From NCBI GenBank assembly GCA_029260495.1, contig JAJDDD010000022.1, positions 1 through 49,777 on the forward strand: a stretch of DNA of 49,777 nt. Direction: 5' to 3'. Origin of the DNA: Phycisphaerales bacterium (GTDB taxonomy: Bacteria > Planctomycetota > Phycisphaerae > Phycisphaerales > UBA1924). The translations under genes were made by a program, and so were the position numbers. This document shows positions 16,108 to 24,300 of this stretch, piece by piece; the stretch's first letter is position 1, and each line of letters begins with the position of its first letter. The notes beneath the pieces were generated by a model. It was not told the DNA's origin. It did not search any database and worked only from the letters and a program-made list of their open reading frames with translations.

Positions 16108-16866
16108 ATGCCAACACCGATGGATAAGTATGAGTTGTATGAGCAGGCGGCGCAGTCGCCGACGATGCAGGCGCGGTTTCTTCGGGCGCTTTATGGAGGC
16201 GGGGCAGAGGCGGAGTTAACGCTGTGCGAGGATTTTTCGGGGACGGGCGCGATTTCGCGGGCGTGGGTGGAGTTGTATGAGAAGTCGCGGGCGATTTGTG
16301 TAGATCGGGATCCGGCGCCTTTGGCGCGGCTCGCGGGCGCCAATGAGCGTTTGACGGTTGTTCAGGGGGATGTCCGCAAAACTGGTGAGAGTGCGGATAT
16401 TATTTGCTCATTGAACTTTTCGACTTGTGAGCTGCATGATCGCGCAGAGCTCATTGAGTATCTGTCGCGCGTGCGCAAGCGCCTTCATGCCGGCGGGGTG
16501 TTTGTGTGTGATCTCTACGCCGGCGTTGACTCGCTCGTGACGGGCGAGTCGGAGATGGAGCTGCGCGGGGGAGTGCGGTACATCTGGGAGCAGCGCGAGG
16601 CGAATCCGCTGACGGGGCGAGTCGTCAACGCGATGCACTTTGTGATGGAAGATGGACGGGAGCTGCGCGATGCCTTTGTCTATGACTGGCGGCTGTGGTC
16701 GCCGGCGGAGCTCGGAGATGCGATGCGCGAAGTGGGGTTTGGAAAAGCAGCGTTTCACGATCGGCTGGGCGACGCGATGGATGAGGCGGGGGAGCTGCGC
16801 GTGCGCGCGATTGAGTCAGCGGACGAGCTTGAAGAGAACTTTGTGGTCTATGTCGTTGGCCGATAG
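16108..16866 (+). CDS. Class I SAM-dependent methyltransferase
   Basis: This is a 252-residue Rossmann-fold methyltransferase. Motif I is LCEDFSGTGAISRAW (residues 39-53); the acidic end of strand 2 is AICVDRDPAPL; motif II is VVQGDVRK; motif IV is DIICSLNFSTCELHDR; and GGVFVCDLYAG follows. The start is ATG 16108, preceded by AGGAAGAG; the frame is open further 5', but the duplicated segment begins with this ribosome-binding site and ATG. The substrate is unknown. It is followed 65 nt downstream by the NeuD-like acetyltransferase gene on the same strand. Confidence 0.85.
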   Translation: MPTPMDKYELYEQAAQSPTMQARFLRALYGGGAEAELTLCEDFSGTGAISRAWVELYEKSRAICVDRDPAPLARLAGANERLTVVQGDVRKTGESADIICSLNFSTCELHDRAELIEYLSRVRKRLHAGGVFVCDLYAGVDSLVTGESEMELRGGVRYIWEQREANPLTGRVVNAMHFVMEDGRELRDAFVYDWRLWSPAELGDAMREVGFGKAAFHDRLGDAMDEAGELRVRAIESADELEENFVVYVVGR

Positions 16867-16931
16867 GGGCTTTGGGAGGGGCGGAAAGTCCGTGGTATCA
16901 TGCTGGCTTTCATAGCGGAAGGGGCGCGAGC

Positions 16932-17561
16932 ATGGAGATGAGCGAGCGCGGGACGGGGATTGTGATTGTTGGCGGTGGAGGTCATGCGCGTGTGATCGCG
17001 GAAGCTGCGCTGGCGGCGGGGCTTGGGGTGACGGGGTTTCTTGATGATGATGCGGAGGCGACGCTGGGCATTGAGGCGCCGCGCCTTGGAGGGCTGGGGC
17101 TGCTTGAGCACGAAGAGTTTGTGCGCAACCATCCGGTGATTCTGGGTCTGGGCGATATATCACTGCGGCGGCGGATCATCGGCAAACTGGCTGAGCCGAT
17201 CGGGACGATTGTGCATCCGCGCGCAGTGGTTTCGACAATGGCTGAGATTGGGCGCGGAGTTTTCATTGGGCCGGGCGCAATTGTCAATATTGGCGCGACG
17301 CTGGGACCGCATTCGACGGTGAACTCCAACGCGGTGGTGGAGCATGATTGCGTAGTTGGGGAGAATGCGCACATGGCGCCGGGGGCTGTGCTCGGCGGAC
17401 AGGTGCATGTGGGGACAGACACGCTGGTGGGGCTGGGGTCGCGCGTTTTGCCGGGCGTGAAGATTGGCGCGCGATGCGTTGTAGGTGCGGGGGCAGCGGT
17501 GGTGACGGACGTACCTGATGGCGCGCTGGTGGTGGGCGTGCCGGCGCGGATTGTTGGGTGA
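16932..17561 (+). CDS. NeuD/PglD-type sugar O/N-acetyltransferase
   Basis: This is a 209-residue protein. The N-terminal nucleotide-sugar-binding domain contains IVIVGGGGHARVIAEAAL (residues 10-27). A left-handed beta-helix of hexapeptide repeats covers about residues 95-209 (IGRGVFIGPGAIVNIGA, VNSNAVVEHDCVVGENAHMA), with the catalytic-type His in VVEHDCVVG. It ends VPARIVG as PglD/NeuD proteins do. Relatives use acetyl-CoA to acetylate UDP-amino-sugars or sialic acids for surface glycans. ATG 16932 was chosen because it directly precedes the Rossmann strand. It converges on the PEGA lipoprotein gene with only 19 nt between stops. Confidence 0.87.
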   Translation: MEMSERGTGIVIVGGGGHARVIAEAALAAGLGVTGFLDDDAEATLGIEAPRLGGLGLLEHEEFVRNHPVILGLGDISLRRRIIGKLAEPIGTIVHPRAVVSTMAEIGRGVFIGPGAIVNIGATLGPHSTVNSNAVVEHDCVVGENAHMAPGAVLGGQVHVGTDTLVGLGSRVLPGVKIGARCVVGAGAAVVTDVPDGALVVGVPARIVG

Positions 17562-17580
17562 AGCGCGAAGGGACGCTCGT

Positions 17581-18150
17581 TTAGCCATTGGGGTCATTCA
17601 GCGGCGGGAGCATTTCTTCGCGAGGTTGGCCGGGCGATGGAGGAGCGATGAAATCATCGACGTCGGGCGGGGTTGATTCGATTGGCGCTGACTCGATTGG
17701 AAGCATGTCGGCGCTTGGGTCTGATTCTTCAGCGGTATTGGCCTGCGCTGTTGCGCCAGTGAGTTCACTGCGCAGTTCCTGAGCGCGCGCGATGAGCGCA
17801 TCGGGGTCGGTGTTTTCGGGTTCGAGATCGAAATGCCAGTCGAGTTGAGTGATGAAGCGGTGCGGGATGAGTTCGGCGAAGATGTCGATGCCGGGCTGTT
17901 CCTGAAGCGGGGCTTTGGCGACACGGTGGGTCCAAAGAGGATCGAAACCTTCTTTGAAAAGACGGACGTCGTAATCGCCAAACCAGGTGAAATCGACCTC
18001 GACGGGCGTGCGACCGACTTCGACGTCGTTGAGGTGCACGATCGCGCCGGGGGGGGTGGAGGTGATGCGAATGCGGCGTTCGAGGCAGCCGGTGAGAGAG
18101 GTGGTCGCCGTGATTGAGAAAAGGAGGAGGAGGAGGGTGCGTGTGCGCAT
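17581..18150 (-). CDS. PEGA-domain lipoprotein
   Basis: This is a 189-residue protein with a lipoprotein signal peptide: a Leu/Thr-rich core, then the lipobox LTGC, with Cys near residue 22. A PEGA domain covers about residues 25-70 (RIRITSTPPGAIVHLNDVEVGRTPV, first part), the beta fold found in surface-layer-associated proteins. The rest is a Pro/Ser/Asp-rich tail, probably disordered. It is likely anchored to the outer membrane or cytoplasmic membrane facing the periplasm. It lies 17 nt after lptB on the same strand, so it is probably co-transcribed and may have an envelope role. Confidence 0.8.
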   Translation of the reverse strand: MRTRTLLLLLFSITATTSLTGCLERRIRITSTPPGAIVHLNDVEVGRTPVEVDFTWFGDYDVRLFKEGFDPLWTHRVAKAPLQEQPGIDIFAELIPHRFITQLDWHFDLEPENTDPDALIARAQELRSELTGATAQANTAEESDPSADMLPIESAPIESTPPDVDDFIAPPSPGQPREEMLPPLNDPNG

Positions 18151-18167
18151 GGAAGTGAATCTCCGTT

Positions 18168-18983
18168 TCAGGCGTCGCTGAGCGCGGGGGGTTGCTTGGA
18201 GTCGCCCTTGTTTTTTTTGCGCTTGCGTGATGCAGATTTGGATTCGAGATCGTCAAACTCATCGCCGCGGAAGAGGGAGCCGAGATACGTTCTGCGGACG
18301 AGTTCATCGTTGATGAGATCGCGCGGAGCGCCTTCGCGAAGAACATGCCCTTCCTCGATGACATAGGCGCGGTCGCAGACACGAAGTGTTTGCTGAACGT
18401 TGTGGTCGGTGATGAGAACGGCGATGTTCAGATCTTCAAGACGGCGTATTTCATGCTGAAGGTCTTCGACAGCGAGAGGGTCGACGCCGGAGAAGGGCTC
18501 ATCGAGAAGAATCAAGCGCGGGTTTGTGACGAGGGCGCGGGCGATTTCGAGTTTGCGGCGTTCACCTCCGGAACATGTGCGGGCGAGATCGTGTGCTTTG
18601 TGCATCAGGCCGTACTGTTCGAGGAGTTCGGCGCAGCGGAGGCGGCGCTCGCGTCGGGAGCTCTTGACGGTTTCGAGAATGGCGAGGAGGTTTTGCTCGA
18701 CAGTGAGCCTCTGGAAGACGCTGGGCTCCTGGCTGAGATAGCCCATGCCGCGGCGGGCGCGTTTATACATCGGGAGGCCGGATACATTGCGCCCGGCGAA
18801 GTGGACAGTTCCGCCGTCAGCATCAATCATGCCGATGGTCATGCGGAAGCATGTGGTCTTGCCGGCGCCGTTTCTGCCGAGCAGACCGACGATTTCGGCT
18901 TCGTCGACATCGATGGAGACATCGCGGACGACCCGACGGCCGGAGTACTCCTTGACGAGATTGCGCGCTTCGAGAAGAGCCAC
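18168..18983 (-). CDS. lptB: LPS export ABC transporter ATP-binding protein LptB
   Basis: LptB powers extraction of LPS from the inner membrane through LptFG. From the GTG at 18983 the protein has 271 residues, beginning MALLEARNLVKEYSGRRVV, which fits the family's N-terminus. Visible motifs are Walker A GRNGAGKTT (36-44), GYLSQEPSVFQRLTVEQNL (the Q-loop segment typical of LptB), signature SGGERRKLEIARAL, Walker B LILLDEPFSGVDP and the switch His in ITDHN. A longer start (ATG 19049) overlaps the upstream gene and adds 22 atypical residues. The C-terminus has an extra basic tail (SRKRKKNKGDSK). lptA, lptC, lptF and lptG are not nearby; DUF4870 and PEGA genes flank it. Confidence 0.9.
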   Translation of the reverse strand: MALLEARNLVKEYSGRRVVRDVSIDVDEAEIVGLLGRNGAGKTTCFRMTIGMIDADGGTVHFAGRNVSGLPMYKRARRGMGYLSQEPSVFQRLTVEQNLLAILETVKSSRRERRLRCAELLEQYGLMHKAHDLARTCSGGERRKLEIARALVTNPRLILLDEPFSGVDPLAVEDLQHEIRRLEDLNIAVLITDHNVQQTLRVCDRAYVIEEGHVLREGAPRDLINDELVRRTYLGSLFRGDEFDDLESKSASRKRKKNKGDSKQPPALSDA

Positions 18984-19030
18984 ACAGAGAGTGTAGCGGA
19001 GCAGTTGGGATGTTGAGGTTTGGAGCCCCT

Positions 19031-19474
19031 CTAGAAGAAGCGGATGCACATGGGGTAGCGGTAGTATTCGCCCCGGTGGGCGGCCATGGCGCCGCGAATG
19101 CCGCCGACGAGGCGAAGGATCCAGAGGAAGATCATGAAGGGGACAAAGAGGAAAATTCCGATTCCAAACGTGATGACGAGGAAGACGACGGCGACGAGAA
19201 CGTAGAGCAGGATGGAGAGTTGGAAGTTGAATGCTTCGCGTCCGTGATCGTCAAGAAAGGGTGAGTCCGTGGCGCGAAGACGCCACATGATGGCGACGCC
19301 GAGGAGGCCAAGGAACGTCTGATCGAGGACGCTGAGCAGGCCGATGAGATGATTGAACAGGGCATAGTCGCGTTCGCCCTGCGTCGTGGCGTCGTCGATG
19401 TACGAACCGTGTTTGTGCGGTGATTGCGTCACGGACGGTCCTCGGTGCATGTTCTGGGCGGAGAAGGTGGACAT
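19031..19474 (-). CDS. DUF4870 (Tic20-like) small membrane protein
   Basis: This is a 147-residue protein. After a polar N-terminus of about 35 residues come three or four hydrophobic helices (LFNHLIGLLSVLDQTFLGLL; the long LSILLYVLVAVVFLVITFG / IFLFVPFMIFLWILRLVG region). The motif DDHGREAFNFQLS fits the DUF4870 pattern in which a membrane helix is followed by H/Q-x-x-E-A-x-N-F/W-Q. The C-terminal RGAMAAHRGEYYRYP is also characteristic. Function is unknown in bacteria; membrane insertion or transport roles have been proposed by relation to Tic20. It leads the operon with lptB and the PEGA lipoprotein. Confidence 0.8.
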   Translation of the reverse strand: MSTFSAQNMHRGPSVTQSPHKHGSYIDDATTQGERDYALFNHLIGLLSVLDQTFLGLLGVAIMWRLRATDSPFLDDHGREAFNFQLSILLYVLVAVVFLVITFGIGIFLFVPFMIFLWILRLVGGIRGAMAAHRGEYYRYPMCIRFF

Positions 19475-19606
19475 GGTTTCATTGCTCTGATCGTCGTGAT
19501 TATCGGCGGCTGGACTTGATCGGCGCCGGGTGGACAGAATCTTGTTCCGAATGGGGCCGGCGCGTTTTCATTCGTTCGGAGAGGCGAGAGCATACACTTG
19601 GGGAGC

Positions 19607-20716
19607 ATGAGTCTGGATCGCACAACTGGCCCGTTTGACGGTGGCGCCGGCGAAGTCTCGCGGGGCGGGGGAAAGAGTGCGCGCCGGCCGACAATTGCAG
19701 TGACGATGGGCGACCCGCTTGGAATCGGGCCGGAGATTGTCGTCAAAGCGCTGGCGGACCCAGCGCTGCGGAGGCGGGCTCGGTTTGTGATTTATGGGAT
19801 GACCGAGCCCATTCAATACGCTGCGGGGAAGGCGGAGATCGAACCATTTTGGCGGCGTGTCCAGCACGATTCTCCGTTGGTTGAGACGGCGGTGGGGCCG
19901 GGCGCGATTGTGCTGGATTACGATGAATTCACGACCACAGGCGCTCCCGGAGAGAAGCCGCGCGCGACAAAGGCAGGCGGGCAGGCGTCGTTCCGGTTTG
20001 TCGAGGATGCGATTCGAGATGCGAAGCTACCAGCCGGCGATCCATCGCGGGTGGATGCGATTGTGACGGCGCCGATCTCGAAGGAATCATGGGCGATGGC
20101 GGGGCGTGGAAAATACCCGGGGCATACCGAGCTTTTGATGACGCGGTTTGCTGTCAAGCGCGCGGGGATGATGTTTGTTTCGCCGCGTTTGCGGGTGATT
20201 CTCGCGACGAGGCATCTGCCGCTCATGGATGTGCGCAATGTGCTGACGATTGGGCGTGTGTTTGATCCGATTGATCTGGGATGTCAGGCGTGCGAGGCGC
20301 TCGGTGTGGCGCGGCCGCGCATCGCGGTGTGCGGGCTGAATCCGCACGCAGGTGAAGCGGGGCTTTTCGGGGATGAAGAGGAACGGCTGATTACTCCAGC
20401 GATTCGAGCCGCGCAGGAAGCGGGGATTGATGCGCGCGGGCCGTTCCCGGCGGATACGGTGTTTATTGATGCGGTTCAGGGAAAGTTTGATCTTGTTGTG
20501 GCGATGTATCACGATCAGGGTTTAATCCCTGTGAAACTGCTCGACTGGGAGCGGGCGGTGAATGTGACGGTGGGCTTGCCGATCCCACGCACGAGCCCAG
20601 ACCATGGGACAGCCTTCAACATCGCAGGGAATAACGCAGCGAGCGCAACGAGCATGCAGGCTGCGATTGAGCTTGCGCTTGAACTTTGCAGCGCGCCGGT
20701 GAGTTCGCCCGTGTAG
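19607..20716 (+). CDS. pdxA: 4-hydroxythreonine-4-phosphate dehydrogenase
   Basis: PdxA oxidises 4-phosphohydroxy-L-threonine in the DXP-dependent pyridoxal phosphate pathway. It is 369 residues from ATG 19607, which has GGGGA just upstream; a TTG nine bases earlier is less likely. Recognisable segments are IAVTMGDPLGIGPEIVVKAL, AISKESW-type (APISKESWAMAGRG), YPGHTELL (metal-ligand His), GLNPHAGEAGLFGDEE, MYHDQGLIPVKLL (metal-ligand His) and the end-piece GLPIPRTSPDHGTAFNIAG. The first ~28 residues are a Gly-rich extension. The gene is divergent from the DUF4870-lptB operon. Confidence 0.96.
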   Translation: MSLDRTTGPFDGGAGEVSRGGGKSARRPTIAVTMGDPLGIGPEIVVKALADPALRRRARFVIYGMTEPIQYAAGKAEIEPFWRRVQHDSPLVETAVGPGAIVLDYDEFTTTGAPGEKPRATKAGGQASFRFVEDAIRDAKLPAGDPSRVDAIVTAPISKESWAMAGRGKYPGHTELLMTRFAVKRAGMMFVSPRLRVILATRHLPLMDVRNVLTIGRVFDPIDLGCQACEALGVARPRIAVCGLNPHAGEAGLFGDEEERLITPAIRAAQEAGIDARGPFPADTVFIDAVQGKFDLVVAMYHDQGLIPVKLLDWERAVNVTVGLPIPRTSPDHGTAFNIAGNNAASATSMQAAIELALELCSAPVSSPV

Positions 20717-20730
20717 ACAGGGCGCCCGGC

Positions 20731-21228
20731 TCAGGGCTCGAGGTCTTCAGGCAGCACCCAGCGATCATCGAAGGCGGCGGCGGCGGCGGGGTTGGCAAAG
20801 GCGGGCTCATGCAAAACAAGACTGTTGTATTCGAGCCAGTGGGCGCTGAGTGCGGCGAGGGTGAGAGCGCAGAGCCAGGCGCAGCGTTCGGCGGCGCGGT
20901 GCGTGCGAAGGAGGTAGAGGATGCCAGCGGAGAGGGCGATGGTAAAGAGCTTGTACCGGATGAGCTGGTCGGCGCCTCCGAGGTTGATCATTGAGCGCGC
21001 GATGGGATTGGTCTCAATCAGGCCAACAGATTGCATGTAGGTCAGCGTGAAGACGAGGTCTGCCACGCCCATCACGATGGTGGCGAGGACCAGCAGCGTG
21101 ACACGGCGAGAGCGGGCCTGGACGGCGAGATTAGGGGTCGGTGCAGGAAGGGCGCCAGCGCGCCGGGCCTCCCTCAAGCCCGGCGGCGGCGTCAGGACAG
21201 ATGGTTGGAGATCTGCGACTCTTGCCAT
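20731..21228 (-). CDS. Hypothetical integral membrane protein
   Basis: This is a 165-residue protein not assigned to a family. A Pro/Ala-rich cytoplasmic-type N-terminus (about 40 residues) precedes three predicted membrane helices (VTLLVLATIVMGVADLVFTL; a segment around LIRYKLFTIALSAGILYLL; AWLCALTLAALSAHWLEYN). The pattern D-x-x-x-T near helix 1 followed by E-T-N-P-I-A and a K/R in helix 2 resembles DUF5658-like proteins, but this is only a similarity of pattern. It converges tightly (14 nt) with pdxA and is divergent from the PQQ protein gene. Confidence 0.6.
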   Translation of the reverse strand: MARVADLQPSVLTPPPGLREARRAGALPAPTPNLAVQARSRRVTLLVLATIVMGVADLVFTLTYMQSVGLIETNPIARSMINLGGADQLIRYKLFTIALSAGILYLLRTHRAAERCAWLCALTLAALSAHWLEYNSLVLHEPAFANPAAAAAFDDRWVLPEDLEP

Positions 21229-21383
21229 TCTGCACGGAAATCGGGCTTCTGGACAGCAGGATTGAGCGTTGGGGTTGGGTGAGCCGACCTAGACTGTGAG
21301 GGTCGCGCTGGCTGCAACGTTGCGTGTTCCAACTGGTTGGACTTTGCGGCGTTGCAGGCTGGTTGTGACGAAACGAGGCACGA

Positions 21384-24300
21384 ATGAAACGAACAATCGG
21401 ACGCTGGCTTTGGGACTTTGGACTGCTTCTGGTCGCTGTGATGGCGATGGAAGCGAGCGCATGGGGTCAGTCGCTCAATCCAGTGTATGTCGATGACGCG
21501 CCGGCGGCGGTGGACGGGCTGGCGCGGGCTATGGAGTTCCGTGCGTCCGGGAATCTTGATGAAGCCGTTCGCGTGCTGCAGCGACTGCTTGATGAGGAAG
21601 GCCGGAGGCTGGTTGCGACACAGCGGGATTCGGACCTCTTCATTGACATTCGCTCAGCGGTACTGGCGATGTTTTCAGCTGACGGGCGATTGCTTGAGAG
21701 ACATCGGCAACTCATGGGGCCTGTCGCCGAAGCTCGCCTGGCTGCGGGCGAAGAGGACCGCGTGGCGGAGACGCTTCCCCTGACACAGGCGGGGTTCGAG
21801 GCCATCCTCCGTGTTACGCAGCGTCGTTTCGAGCGGGGGCAGTTTTTCTCTGCGTTTCGATTGGTCACAGAGCTTGAGCGTCATCCGGATCGGCTGGGAA
21901 CTGCGGGTGAAGACGCAGCGAGACTCGCGACATTGATGGCGCGGTACCTCGCGACAGAAGAGTCGGTGGAGCTCGCGCAGCGGTGGCGTCGGGAAGCGGG
22001 GCTGGATGAGGTGGAGCTCGGCGCCATTGCGCCGCCCGCTCTGAATCAGGGGCGGATGCCGCTTGATCCCGGGCCGGCGACGGCGCTGGGTGACATTGTG
22101 TCCAAGCCCTTGTGGTCCGAAAGACACACGCTGACCCCGCAGGACCTACAGCCGGAGCGCGGGGTGAGCAGGCGTTCACCGGCAAATGACGAGGTCAGTG
22201 TGCGCCTCCGACAGCAGCACATCATGCCCACCGTGGCGGGGGATTTGGTGTATGTGAACGACGGGAACTCGGTGTCGGCGTATGACCGATTCACGTTGGC
22301 ATTGCGGTGGCGACGGATTTTTCCGAGCTTGCGGCCGGATAAAGGCATCGCGCGCGTGCTTGGGGCGGCGAAGGGGATTGAAGATCTGGCGACGGTGACG
22401 ATCTCGGGGCCTTGGGCGATCGCGACGACAGGGCTTGGCAGCTCGACCGGGCGCGTTGGCGAAGGGCTTGTGCGCGGGCTTGACGCGTTGACGGGGGCGG
22501 ATCGGTGGTGGACTGACATCGACAAACTTGATCCCTCGCTCGAGGGGGCGAGTGTGCGCGGGCCTGCGGTCGTGGATCAGGGTGTCGCGGTGATTTCGAC
22601 GGTGAAGCGACATCGGCAGCGGCGTCTTGACAGCTTGCATATGACGGGGCTCGACCTGGCGACGGGAGAGTTGTTGTGGACGCGACCGATCGCGAGCATC
22701 GGACAGTTGCCGTATCAGCAGCGAATCAAGGTGACCGAACCGGCGCTGTTGAAAGATGGCGTGGCGTATGTGAGCAATTCACTTGGCGTGCTGGCGGCGG
22801 TGGAGCCGGTGACGGGACGCTTGTTGTGGCTCAGGCGCTCGCCGGCGGCGACAGCGCGACGATCGGACACGCCGCCGTGGGAAGTTGGGCCGCCTGCGAT
22901 TGCCGATGGCGTTCTGTACGCAGTTTCACCTTCGCTGGGGTCGATTCTGGCGCTGGACATCGCAACCGGCGATGTGATCGCAGAGCGCACAATGGGGCGT
23001 GTAGGCGGCGTGCATTATGTGCTTGCGCTTGGTGAGCGTTTGATTTTGGTTGGATCGCGGCGGATTTATTCGACGCCGTTTGATCGATTTGATGATGAAC
23101 AGTTTTCGCCTGTTGAAATTGCGACGCTCGAGCCTCAGGCAATGGGACATGTGATTGTCGCAGGCGATGAGTTGATCGTGCCTCTGCAGGGAGGCATGTT
23201 GATCGTGCGCTTTGATGATCGCGGCGACGCAGTGACAGAGCAGATTCCGCTTGAGTTTTCGGGAAATGTGCTCGCCAACGAGAGTCAGTTAATCGTCGTT
23301 GATGATTTTGATGTGCATACCTATCTGATTTGGGAGACGGCGCGGCGGCTGCTGACAGAGCGGATGCAGTCAGAGCCCGGCGATGCGACTCCGGCGGCGG
23401 TGTTCGCGGAGCTTGCGCATCGTGCGGGACATCCCGAGCACATTCTGACAGGCGTTGACGCTGCGATTGACGCGATCCAGAGTGATCCAGCGTCAGAGGA
23501 CAATCAACGGGCGCGAGCGCGGCTCTTTGACGCAACCTTGGCGATGGTTGACCCGGAGCCGGCAGATCTGGGCGCAGCGCTCCCGAACGAGTTGGTGACT
23601 TCGCTTGTGAATCGGCTGGCGCGGCTTGCCTCTGATCCTGAGGAACGGGTGCTGCAACTGTTGGTGTCGGGCTCGCATGCGGTCTCGCAGGGGCGCATCG
23701 GCGACGCGGTTGAGGCGCACCAGCGCATTTTGGCAGATGAAACACTAGCTGCGGTGAACTTGACGAGGCACCATCGAACACTTGATGCGCAATCAGAAGC
23801 GTTTGGGCGATTGCGCGAGTTGATTCGGTCGTATGGCCGCGGCGTTTACGCAGCGCATGATCGCGAGGCGGATCGGGTGCTCTCTGAAGTGCGGGGGGCG
23901 ATGAATCCCGAACAGTTTGTGTCGATTGCGCGCCGGTATCCGGTGTCGCGCGCGGCGTCGAGGGCGTGGCTTGCTGCTGCGCAGGCGTTTAGCGCGCGTG
24001 GGCGCCGGCATGGGGCGATCTATGCGCTGGAGCAGGGACTCAGCGCGGGGGAGTTTGCGCTGGACCCGGACGACCCGATCCTGGGCGAGCTGGCTGGGCG
24101 GCTTATCCTTGCGCTGGATCAGGCAGGGCGGATAGCGGCGGCGCGGACGACGCTGGATTCGTTTCTTACTGCAAATCCATTGGCGCTGTTGACGGATGGC
24201 GCACAAACGCTGGATGTAGAAGCGCTCCGCGGCTCGCTGGATGAACGTTTGCTTGCGCAAAATCGGCGGCCGCGTGTGGGGCCGATCCTGGGCGCCGCGA

